Of a stretch of DNA of 64,000 nucleotides, positions 40,601 to 51,000 are shown one piece after another (within the stretch, counting starts at the first letter, position 1; every line of letters begins with the position of its first letter). The DNA lies in contig CM063262.1 in NCBI GenBank assembly GCA_032158295.1, forward strand, positions 3,071,394 to 3,135,393, read 5' to 3'. The notes under the pieces were generated by a model. The model did no database searches. It saw nothing but the letters and a program-made list of their open reading frames with translations, and was not told the DNA's origin. The position numbers were made by a program, and so were the translations under genes. Origin of the DNA: Pycnopodia helianthoides (taxonomy: Eukaryota > Echinodermata > Asteroidea > Forcipulatida > Asteriidae).

Positions 40601-43600
40601 GCTTAGAATAAAAGTTTCGTTTTAACACTCTACCTGTAGAATCCAAGGGTATTTGTTGTACGAGACGCTTTGTAGATACACCTGAAGATCGCTTGGTTTT
40701 AACTCTACCCGCTTCCTTCCTTGCCTTATCTGAAAGTAAATGAAAAAACCTAACAATAAAAAAACCCAACCAACCAAACAAACACCCCAACACCTCCCAA
40801 AATATAGGCAACAAAAATTGAGAAAGGAGCACTTGAAGACCCCCAAATCATTGTTGCCTTTATTGATAGCAGCAATAGAAATATTAAGCATTTCTAAAAA
40901 TGTGAACAAAGACCCTCTTCAAAACCATCGCTTTGTGAGTTTACTTTGAAAATGTGTGCTTTTGAAACAGGGGTTTACACAGGTTGACAAAGCCAAGCCG
41001 TGGTTTTCACTATTAAAAAGATCAACAGTTTGGCTTGTGGAATTTATTGTGTTTATTGAAAACTAGAGGGTTGGAATAAATATGTATTCTGACAAGACTA
41101 TAAAAGTTTGCCCCCCAAAACTCTGATTAACTTTCCAATGTAGACTAGTACTTTCTAGAGAGATTTGATTTCTCAGTTGATTTCTGGTCAAAAATCGAGG
41201 AACTAGACAATACGGACGTCATTACCTTTATCTGCCCTCTTGGCCTTCTTGCGTTTCCTTTTGGCCTTATTCTTGTCACCTTTCTCGCGTTTACTCGCTG
41301 ACGCCTGTGACGACGCCAGACTCCCCTCCCCGTCTTCAGCATGGCGTTTGGATGCAGAATGCTTGGTGGCGGATGCCGATTTGGTGGCAGAAGGTGGGAT
41401 GGCACAGATCTCCTGGTAATGCAGGAGGCGTTGCAGCAGGAAGAATCTCTCCTGTTGGGCACGTTGAATTTTCCGCTCACTGCGACACACCTCGTCATTG
41501 AGGGCAGCATTCTCCTACATCAGAAAAAGTACCCTTAAATTACGGAATCTTGTCGCCAAAAGAGAGCTTCTAAATTTGTTATTCTTACATAGAGTTCAGA
41601 AAAAGTGGAGTTCATGATCAGAAGATTATTTTATTGTAAATAATTTCATCCGACTTACAAATATCATGAGTTTGATCAGTTTGCGTAGTCTGCGATATTT
41701 GCCTTTGTAGCGAATCGTCTGCAGAATTGCGTTATCTTTTGCCGACGTCTTCTTCCGGGTGGCAACCAAGGTTGGCTTGTTACGCTTCTTGGTTTTCTCT
41801 TCTGGTGTCTATTGGAAATGAAATGAAAAAAGGAAGGAGCTTAATTGAATTTTTTTGTTTTGTTTTTAAGGTTTGAAAACTACTGTGTAAATTGCCAGTG
41901 GAGTACAGGGGGTGTGGGGGGGGGGTGGACGACAACAGAGTTAATGGGTTTAGGATGGGCTTTATTGATTGGGGTTGGAGGCCAGTGGGGTTAAGATTGG
42001 GGGTTTGATATTTGGGGGTTTGGGGGGTTTTAGGTTGGGTTTTGACTCTTGGGAGTTGGGGGTCTTGGGGGTTGAGGATGGGGTTTTTGGGGTTGGGAGT
42101 TTGGAGGTTTTGAGATGAGGATTTGGAGATGGGTTTTGCTGTTGGGAATTTGAGGATATGGATTTGGGGGTTGGCGGCACAGAGAACGGGTGTTCACATT
42201 GACTACCTTTACCAGTATTCTGAACATTCCGATTTCTCCGTCCACTCTCTTGAAGCGACGACTCCCCTTCTGGGTGTCTCTGTATAACACAGCCTCCAGG
42301 GAGGACCTGGCATTGGACTGCACCAAGCCTCTCTCCAGTATGCGTTGTTTAATCTCCTTAATATGAAGCGGCTTCCCTGCCTCTAGAAGCACCACCTGTC
42401 AAGCAATCAATGGGTAATGATATCAAAGGGTTGATACAGGGCTCCAAATTAACACCTGAACGCAGGCCTGATGCCAGTGATTTTTAGCGTCGGGCCAGTA
42501 AGTTTATATGTTAAACTATGTAGACATTTGTTTCTCATTTAGATTTTTGGTCTTGTAATAGGTCTCATCCTGTGAAAATGTTCAGCTACAAGCCCTGTGG
42601 TCTTGAGGATTTACTTAACAAATTCGAGCCCTGTGGTGTATCAATTATTTACCCCAACTCCCTTGAGAGATTTACTGGAATCCTTCCTCACTCCAACAGG
42701 GAACTCCACACCTAAACTGTTGGACTCTGATTATGGTGGTATGCCTGAGCCCATGTACAGCACAATCAGTTTACTAGTGCAGTCCTCAGTCCAACACCAT
42801 TCAGTAACTAAACACCTAAACTGTTGGACTCTGATTATGGTGGTTGCTTGAATCAAACAAAACATGCTGTTAGACTTCGGGTCATGGTACATTTTAGAAA
42901 AGGTTTTCATGTTTTTGTCAGGGATTTTGTCAACATTTTTATGTCACAGGTCAATGGTTTTTACCTGAGCAGCATCCAGCCACGTCATGCCTGATCGGTC
43001 ACTACAGTCTGACCCAGTCATTTCACTGTGGAATATCCAAACAGAATCATTCAAACTTCACATCAATTAAATAACAAATCTTCTAGATTATTTTTGAAAT
43101 ATATTGTGGTTAGGTTTTGGTATATTTGTCCCAAAGAAAGCAGCAATATCTGCTCATCAGTACAGAGATTTCACAAATAAAAATCTCTTAACAAATCTTT
43201 CTAATTCATATGAGGTTTTGAACAACAGATATTAAAACTACGTACAGATGTATGCAGCCTGCAATATGTTACCCAATATGAACGCATCAACACAGTATAA
43301 TAGTCAACCCCCCTACTGTCTGATTTTTCAATACCACCCACTGTGGTTTTGAATGATAGATAAACTATGTCAGCCTGAATGGCATCATGTGGTGAATGCA
43401 TCTACACAGTACACAGGTCAACCCTCCTACTGTCTGATCATTCAATATCATCCACTGCAAATTTGAATGATAGATAAACTATGTAAGCCTGTAATGATAT
43501 CATGCTGTGAATACATCAAACACAGTACACAGTCAACCCCCCTACTGTCTGACCTTTCAATAACACCCACTGTGGTTTTTAATTATAGACAAACTGTGCC

Positions 43601-45550
43601 AGCCTGCAATGGTGTCATGTGGTGAATGCATAGATCTACACATAGATTGTAAAAGCTTAACTGTGCAATCTGGGGCAATTTAAACGGTTTTCTTTGGTTT
43701 CATTTTTGTAAATTTGATTTTTTTTTATCTAAAATGAACCCCATCTGCAAGCTTTCCCGCATGATGGCCTGATACGCTAGCTTGGGCATGGAGAAAACCA
43801 CGACTCCCAAACTCGCCCGGTGAAGGAAACAAGACGATTTGAGCAGTGGGACAATCACCACAGGTACTTACCCCTGGCTGCCCGTTGCTGTTGCGTTGAT
43901 TGGTTGAATCATCCCCAGCGTTGTGAAGAGCTCGCTGGGTAGCATATCCGCCGATGGGTAATCCGGGGACAGTAGGGACTGCGGGATCGCTGGGAAGGTA
44001 TTGGGATAGGTCGTCGAGTTGAGCTGGAAATGGAACACACAGTGTAAACATTAAGATAAACAACTTAACCCTCCTACTGTCTGACCACAGGGCTGGAACC
44101 ACACCTAGGCCACAAGGTGACGGCCTCTGTTGCCCCTGGTCTTGGCCTTGGTGCCCCTTTAACAGTTTCCCTAATATACTTTAGATTTTCCTATGGAAGT
44201 GCCCTTTTAAAATGAAAATGGGCTTGCCCTCTCAAAGTTGAAATTCCAGGCCTGCATTCTATCAAAATCAATGCAATACCCAAACTGTTGGACACTGATT
44301 ATTTAGCAATTCATGTGCGAAGCGTAATCAGTTTTAAATACTAGTACAGTCCTCAGCCCAACAGAATCAAACAAAACTTGTCAGTTGGCTCTTCAGCTGA
44401 GGATGATTAGGTTCAATACCTGGGCCCAATTTCATAGAGCTGCTTAAGCACAAAAAGTAGCTAAGCAAAACAAAATAATGCTTACCAGAATAATGTTACT
44501 GGCCAAACTACCATGTCACATGTACAACTTGTGACTGGTATCCTGCTGACTTCTGCTTAGCAGACAATTGTTCAGCAATGTTTTCTGCTTAAAAGCAGCT
44601 CTATGAAATTGGGCCCTGGTGTTTTGGGTTAGGGGACACAAAATGCTGCGTACCTGTGGCTGTGGTGTGGTCATCCCGAACCCCGCCATGACCCCTTGTC
44701 GCTCTGGGGTGGGCAACATCCCATGTAGCCCTAGTCCAAGGTTGGATAACGACAGACTGTGATGATGAGATAGACTGAAGGGGAGTCCCAGGCTAGCGGC
44801 GGCTGCAGCGGCGGCTAAACTAGCCCCTGGGCCGGAGATATCTTGAGCCATACCCGGCATGACGGTTGGACGGAGTCGGGCCAGCTGGCTTGCAAGTGTT
44901 AACTGATGGGAGGATGGCATTGGGAGTAGGTTTCCTAATAAAAGAAGAGAATTATAAACTTCAACTTGACCACAAGTTCACTTAACAGTGTGAGTTGAGG
45001 CAATTGGGCAAGTCTGGAATTTGATCAGCCACAAGGAAGCAAGTATGCTTCGATAGCAAACTCAATTTTTCAGGTGGCTGCAGACCTAATACTTTTTCAT
45101 GGAGGTCATCTCGTCAATGCCCCTCGGGCATTGCCTAGCCCTAAGTGCCCTTTGAAATGTTCCAGTACTTTAATATAGTAGATTTCCCTAATTAGTCATA
45201 CAGGTGTGATTTACTGCTTTATGTAATACTTTAATCAATTAATAAAAGTTAAAACATCATTGAGAAAATATTGTACAGAAAAAGCGACCAAAAACTTACC
45301 AAAGCCTGACCGAATTGTCTATGATGATTTGTATAGGTTTTAACTTCTCATTTCGAACATCGGAAGGACGGACGGTTACGGTTATCGCAACTAAACACAA
45401 GTATTTTGTAAAATGAAAACAATCATTGATCTAAGGAAATGTGGGAGAGGAAAAAAATAACTTGAGCTCACCTGGATATGCAATGTGTTGATGAGAAGTA
45501 GCCCCACCAGCTGGCAGTACTGGACTAGACAGTGGAGGTCGGACAAGTCT

Positions 45551-45628
<78 letters not shown>

Positions 45629-46128
45629 CTGTTGTTGCTGTTGCTGCTGCTGTTGTTGTTGTTGTTGCTGCTGTTGTTGTTGCTGTTGTTGTTGTTGCTG
45701 CTGCTGTTGTTGCTGCTGTAGTTGTTGTTGTTGTTGCTGTTGTTGTTGTTGTTGTTGTTGTTGTGCTGCTGCTGCTGCTGTTGTTGCAACCCTGCTGCGT
45801 GTAACTGATGTGCTTGCTGCAACTGCACAAGCTGCGCCTGTTGCTGCAACAGGGACTGCACGGTCGCGGGACCGTGACCACTACGACTTCCTAGCCCTCC
45901 ACCCGCCGGCGTCGGCGCCACATCGCCCGGGCTTGGAAACGGCGGGTGTATGGCCCCGAAATCAAACCCCTGTAGTTGGGGAAATTGGCTCAGATTTGAA
46001 GAAGCATTGACAGTAGGTAGACAGGATGCTGCATTTATGGATGTTGTTGATGGTGTTGAAGAGACTGTCCCAAAATTTGGAGAGTTCACCGGAGTCGCAA
46101 CTTGCACGGGTGGCTGTTTTTCGGCCAT
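37625..46128 (-). CDS. TBRG1: TBRG1-like nuclear protein: polyQ, HARE-HTH-like, coiled coil, FYRN/FYRC (twelve exons, one frame error)
   Basis: Exons, minus strand: 45472-46128, 44654-44934, 43872-44023, 42965-43025, 42207-42395, 41659-41808, 41226-41514, 40634-40729, 40087-40289, 39309-39406, 38795-39042 and 37625-38100. They sum to 2900 nt; one extra base in the exon 1 polyQ tract gives 2901 nt and 966 aa. The frame then runs cleanly from polyQ into exon 2 (HIAYP, GNLLPMPSSHQL), whereas the frame from the ATG meets a stop in exon 2. Domains (corrected numbering): polyQ ~115-193; HARE-HTH-like winged helix ~378-447 (TWLDAAQ, GKPLHIKEIKQRIL, SSLEAVL, IGMFRI); basic coiled coil ~480-545 (YKGKYRRLRKLIKLMIFENA); FYRN ~626-693 (SLGQIVTDRSDYHDE, IYPTGFCSSRMY, CLYTCKVLD); FYRC ~694-775 (FEIVAEDE, DFFGLTHPTIQNLIQSSPGA). 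The C-terminal ~160 aa carry Pro runs and QTRSKP repeats. Vertebrate TBRG1 (about 411 aa) is a nuclear growth inhibitor in the ARF/p53 pathway; it matches the coiled-coil-to-FYRC part only. Exon 5 could end at 42213 instead. Confidence 0.9.
39666..39839 (+). repeat. GATATGTGGCA-type element, copy 1
   Basis: It begins GATATGTGGCATGGCGTACC, includes GGAATCTCAGGAATTCTTTA and ends in a poly-G run then CTGCCCCATATCGG, an imperfect inverted end. It lies in an intron of the TBRG1-like gene. Other copies are at 49311 and, reversed, at 57531. Confidence 0.8.
40436..40566 (-). repeat. tRNA-Leu-derived SINE
   Basis: On the minus strand 40562-40480 folds as a tRNA-like molecule: a 7-bp acceptor (GTCGTGG with TCATGAC, two wobbles), an A box (TGGCCGAGCAG), an anticodon arm with loop CTCAAGT (CAA, Leu type), a long variable arm and a B box (GGGTTCGAACCC). 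It continues into GTCCTTAAGCAAGACACTTA, a tail motif seen in several invertebrate SINEs and in the inverted pair near 1850-1990. It lies in an intron of the TBRG1-like gene. The continuous tail and imperfect T stem favour a SINE over a functional tRNA gene. Confidence 0.75.
41905..42185 (+). repeat. G-rich degenerate minisatellite in TBRG1-like intron
   Basis: About 280 bp of irregular GGGGTTTTGGGG, TTGGGAGTT and GGGGGTTG blocks with almost no C on this strand. The transcribed gene is on the other strand, so its RNA is C- and A-rich here. The long Pro-rich frames across it are a by-product of composition. Confidence 0.8.
43230..43640 (-). repeat. Tandem ~115-bp repeat, three units
   Basis: CCTACTGTCTGA recurs at about 43311, 43426 and 43541 (spacing ~115 bp), each followed by CAATA and CCCACTG-type text. 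On the minus strand it matches the 685-1215 array. It lies in the intron between exons 3 and 4 of the TBRG1-like gene; a fragment lies at about 44065-44090. Confidence 0.85.
44088..44256 (-). repeat. AGGCCTGGAA-type repeat in TBRG1-like intron
   Basis: It runs from AGGGCTGGAACCACACCTAG via GGTCTTGGCCTTGGTGCCCC to GTTGAAATTCCAGGCCTG, colinear with 20070-20222. Confidence 0.8.
44422..44617. repeat. GGGCCC-type element, copy 10 (near consensus)
   Basis: GGGCCCAATTTCATAGAGCT to GCTCTATGAAATTGGGCCC, with AGCACAAAAAGTAGCTAAGC and TGTGACTGGTATCCTGCTG inside. It sits 36 bp downstream of exon 2 of the TBRG1-like gene. Confidence 0.9.
45258..45400. repeat. Fragment related to the 6278-7247 foldback element
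   Basis: ATTGAGAAAATATT, AAAAACTTACCAAAGCCTGA and GGACGGTTACGGTTATCGCA then ACTAAACACA match the inner and outer portions of the foldback arms with the middle deleted. Confidence 0.6.
45551..45786 (-). repeat. PolyQ-coding CAA/CAG tract with one-base frame break
   Basis: On the minus strand this is an uninterrupted mix of CAA and CAG, with one Leu codon (CTA at 45719-45721). At 45763-45765 the pattern reads CAC instead of continuing CAR codons, because one base is missing. Downstream the ATG frame reads Asn/Ser repeats while the neighbouring frame keeps Gln. Adding one base gives about 79 codons. The downstream Gln frame matches exon 2. Confidence 0.93.
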
Positions 46129-48068
46129 TTTGCTTCATGGGCGCGCAGAGAGTCAAGCACTAAATTGCAAACTCCATGGGGTAAAAGTTGAGGGGCGGAA
46201 CCAGGCTTGGAGAAGAGGGAACTATTTCAACCAGTTTGCAAAATTTTACAACCACAGTTGGTTCAGACGTTGTAAAATCTATTATTTTAACGTAAATACT
46301 TCTTAGTTTGTTACCTTTAATTATATGAGAAAAACATTAAAAGCTTATGCCCCCCCCCCCAATTTCTTGCAAGCGATCCTTTGTGATTATTTTATTCAGA
46401 CTAAACTTTTAAATAGACAAAAGAGGGCGCTAGACAGAGCAGACGGCTAGTGAAACGCTACCTCAGCAGAAACTTTCAACGAACTCAAATGGAGTGTTTT
46501 ATTGTTAAACCTTTATTCATTCAACAAATAGTTGGTATATGCAATAGTTTTAACCAAATAATACAATGAATTATGAGATGCGCTAAAGCAGAATTTCTAC
46601 CCCCCCCCCCCAAAAAAAGGAACAAAAATCAGTCCGGAAGCAAGTCTACTAGATTCTAAAGGTTTCGAATGGAGTCATACCAAGGTCAAAACATCCTCGC
46701 CAGTTTAGCAGGAGATTCTGTGTGTCCCCCCACTCCCCCCTCCCGGAATTTTTTTTCCACCCAGCACTGTGTACAAATTTTTCTGACAGCGCCCTCTTTT
46801 GAATCAACTTTCTTAGTCCCATGTTAATTTCCCATTGTGGGGGACAGAATCTCCGGGGGGACATATTTCCCTACGACCGCTGGCTATGAAAACAATTAAA
46901 TAAAACTCTACAAAAAAGTAGAAATATAAATGCATAGATTTGGGGATGAACGAAAGGGCGGATGGGGGGGGGGGATTCTGTGCCCCGCTTCCGTTGTGCA
47001 CCACACTTGACACACCTGAAAATTGTATTTATGATTTAATGAGATGTGTAATAACAATTTAATTTGTTTGAAATCAGAAGTACATGAAAAGCAATCGAAC
47101 CAGCTCGGAAGACAATAGGAAACTTGAAGAAGACGAGAAGAGACGAGAGGAGACGAGAGGAGACTAAGTCTTGCTACGACTACTAGTGCTAGCATTGAGC
47201 TATTTTACATACAAACCCCAAAACCCAAGGAACTAGACAAAAATGCCACTTGTTGGTATTGCTTGTTTGATTCGCTGATAAAATCATCAATCGACAAGCA
47301 ACATTTGACAATGTCGATGATTAAGCCAAGATAGACGAACGTAATGTTGTTTAAAATAATATACGTGCACAACAAATTATTCAAATTGGAGAAGAAAAAA
47401 ATATGTGAAAGTCCAATAGAAGTTACAGTGAACAATAACTATAAAACTAGTTTTAAAAAAATCACACTCGGTCAAAGTTTTGGCAAAAATACAATTTACA
47501 TAAAACGGGTAGTGGTGATTTGCGCTTGTAACTCTCTAAATTCCCAGTAAAAGGTTTTGCAAACCTTACTCCAGTGAATGTTCCTTTTCTTAGACGCAAA
47601 CATCCTTTCAGAAAGAACTAGGGATAAATCACATACCCTTCTCGGACAACTGATAAAGAAATAATATATACATGAAAGGGGGTTTAAAAAAAGAAGATTT
47701 ATAACATCATTATTAGCAAAACGCTACCGAAAGATTGGCAATTTTTCACAAGAAGCACGCCCTCTATATGCAAGGAATGGATAGTAATACAAACAGTGAC
47801 CAAAAAGCCCCCGAAAAGCAACAGTACTTTTTTGCTACAATTTTTATACTAGAAATGAAAGCGACGGTTTGAAGTAATAGTACACAATCAATTATTCTTT
47901 TAAAATAAGTCAAGTCTTACAAAATGTTAATTAGAATGTGGAACTCAGTGGTCTTAAATGCAGAAGGGTGTCATAGCACTTTCAGCTTTTTGCCAGCTAA
48001 TCTCCGACGCTTCTATGGGGTACTGTTAATTTTACAAAAACGGCACTTTTCCCGCCAATTCGTTTCCC
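46129..48068. other. Intergenic region between the TBRG1-like and GAPR-1-like genes
   Basis: It should hold the promoter of the TBRG1-like gene and the 3' UTR of the GAPR-1-like gene. A short GACGAGAGGA-type tandem lies at 47120-47165, and poly-C or poly-G runs near 46350, 46600 and 46965. No gene is recognised. Confidence 0.5.
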
Positions 48069-51000
48069 TTATCGCTTTTTGCTCGGTATGACATTCGCCT
48101 GGTACTGCCCGCTGACGTTCCCAGGGGGGTCGTAGTTGAACACTGCGAAGACTTCATTTTGGTTACGAGGATTAACCGCCACGCCGATGCCGAGACGTCT
48201 GCTGCCTTTCCATACAACTTGGGTAAAATGACCTGTGTATAAAGCGATAAAGAAACTATTAACTTACACATAAACCGGGTAAACTAACTAACATAAACCA
48301 AGAAACGAGCTTCATAAACTATTAACCATTAACTATTAACTAACTCAGTATAAATCAAGTAAAATGGATAAAAGATAAACCAATAACAAACAAGCCCATT
48401 AAACTAACTCAATATTATAAACCAAGTAGCATTTAAGATAAACCATTAATTTAACCACCTCATATAAACAAAGTATACTAACTAACTATAAACAAAGTAA
48501 TCGACAGAGATTTTTGATCTTCTCTCGCACTTTTCCCAAATTTCAGATTATTGAGAGCCCCAAAATGATCAGCCGGATGGGCCACTCTCACTCCACCAAG
48601 AATAAATAAAATACATAGACTAGAAGAACTAAAAATAGTACAGGGATTATTCAAGGTTCATAAACGAGTTGCTTAAACCAAGTAATGCTAATTGCAGCTA
48701 AACTAGACTTGGTTCCAAGTCTGTGGTTGTGGTTTTCTTTTTGTCTACCCGACAGCCATTACATCTCAGACTTGAAATCAAGTCTATAACTAAACAAGCT
48801 AACAACAAAAGTTAACAAAATGAAAACCATTATCACTGCAATTAACTTATTCAGTCAGAGCAGTCGCTTGGGCAAGATGGCGCTGGAAGAAGTTAAAGCG
48901 ATTAACCAGTCCACTGATTAACAACTTCCACCGCAAACTTGATTACTCTTGATAAACTTCGAGTAAATTCTTAAGAAAATGAAGAAAACAAATATTTTGA
49001 AAAAAACCTATCTTTTACCTGTTCCTGAGGAGAAGCCTCCGCTACTGAAGTTATATCTGTTGATTTCGTCGTAGAAAGACTTGACTGCTTTGTCTCCTAA
49101 AATCAACCAAGATCAAAACAAAAATTGGCTCATCAGAAAAATATACAAAAAAATATTTAAAAACATTTGAACGATTTAGTTGGGCAACAAGATATAACTC
49201 TATTATTTCCCTGAACATTGCTAGGGTATAACTTCGATTTTCTTACAAAATAAGAAAGAATAAAAATGTTCATATTATGCATAGCGAACCTTAACACATT
49301 ATTTTGGTGCTCGATGGGCCTATGTGGCATGGTGTACCCCCGTTCTATTGTGTCTTTATTGTGTTCTGCGAATCTCAGGAATTCATTAGATATTTTTTTT
49401 TTTTGGGGGGGGGGGGTCTTCTGGACAAGAGGGGAAGCGTGTGTTACAGTTTGGGAACATTTGGGGTGGGGGCACCCTTTGCCACTTATCGTAACGGTAA
49501 ATCATAACACGCGTATATTTTTCAAAATCAGAAAAGTGTAAACGTAATTAAGATAGACAATTTCATAGGTTGGTGGTATTGTGTTTATTGAAATCTACAC
49601 AAAATAAATCATTGCACTCTTCCCCCAAACCAATAATGTGTAAAACATAAACAAACATACATTTACAATATTATTATCATTTCCCTCTGATTCTTGTACT
49701 AGGTTCTCATCATTTAGCACTGCGTGTTCTCTCAGCAAAGCTACAAAGTGCCAGACGGCTGTACATTCCAATGCGTCCAAATTGATGCATTTTTCATCCC
49801 TCTGGCGGATGTGAATTCGTCCGCTCCGTGGCAGGGGTCACGCCCCTCTAACGAGCACCACATCCACTCCACTCATAATAGCAATTCAACGAAATTCAGT
49901 GGGGACGTAATACAATACACTGTGTGACCATAGAGCACGGAACCAACTTCTGCATGTGTTTTTTTGTTGTTGCAAAAAACTTTTGTGCTAGCAACAAGCT
50001 TTAGAATATAATATTTGATTATCCAATATTATTTTGTTGGGCTTATCATCGTGGGTTCATGTTCATAAGACCTGTAAGCAGAAGTTTTCTTATTTGCACG
50101 TTTGGGTGAGGGTTAAAATGTCAGGGAGGAATGTGAGGGTTAGACGGGGTTGCGATTAGTGTGGATGGAGTATGGAGCGTGTGGGAAAGGGTAGCAATGG
50201 GTATATATGGATGATTGGAAATGGGTAATAATTATGTATGGGCATGGAGCAATAACTAGTTTATTGCACCATGGTATGGGTATAGTCAGTTAGATGGGTG
50301 ACATGGGCTGGTGAGTGTGAAGAGGGGGATCGTGGTGAGCTGGGACAGGTTGGGGGTGGTGGAATTGTTTGAATGGTGGGTGGAGTAGGGTGGCAATGGG
50401 TATGAATGGTTGTGGATGGGTAGGGATGGGTGGATGTTTAGGTGTGGATATGGGGCCAATGGGTGTCAATTCATGGATGGGGATGGGTACAGATGGGTGG
50501 ATAGGTGGCATTGGTTGAGAATTGGGGATGGATAACAATGGCTGGATGTATATGTGGCAAATGGGTGTGACTGGTTGGGGATGGGTGGAACTATGGGTGG
50601 AATTATTTGTGATGGGTGCCGATGGGCGCCAACGGGTGTGAATGGCTTGAGATACATCGGTGGAGGTCGGTGGGATGGGTGGCAATGGGTGTGAATCAAT
50701 TGTGTTGGGTACTTGTGGAATCATAACCCGACCTGTCATTTCTTCCAGTCCTCTAGAGTCGCTTCCCCAGTAGATATTCTCTCCGTACTTGTGCTCCGAT
50801 CTGTGCTGCAGCTGCGCGTTCTTGGCGAGCTTGTTGGCCCACTCCTGGGCGTACTTGCTGACGTTGCCGTTCATCTTGATACTGGGGGCGCCATGCATGG
50901 ACCTGTACTTGTTGTGGGCCTTGAGGGCGTCCCGTTTGAACTTTGACTTGTAACCTGTGGGAGGACAAAGAAAAGTAATGGGTTTAGTCACAGAAAAAGA

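Noticed and set aside
41962..42180. Pro/Ser/Asn-rich minus-strand frame
   Set aside because: It is an artefact of the G-rich minisatellite, where stop codons are rare for compositional reasons.
45485..45721. Plus-strand poly-Leu frame and the neighbouring poly-Val frame
   Set aside because: They are the complement of the CAA/CAG polyQ-coding tract of the minus-strand gene and have no other protein-like content.
45391..46128. Reading the whole first exon in the ATG frame as a poly-Asn protein
   Set aside because: That frame leads into a stop in exon 2, while the alternative frame gives polyQ, natural sequence after it and correct phase into exon 2.
50290..50732. Pro/His-rich extension of the CAP-domain exon
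   Set aside because: It is intron sequence (degenerate minisatellite). The exon ends at 50733 by phase and by homology of the next exon.
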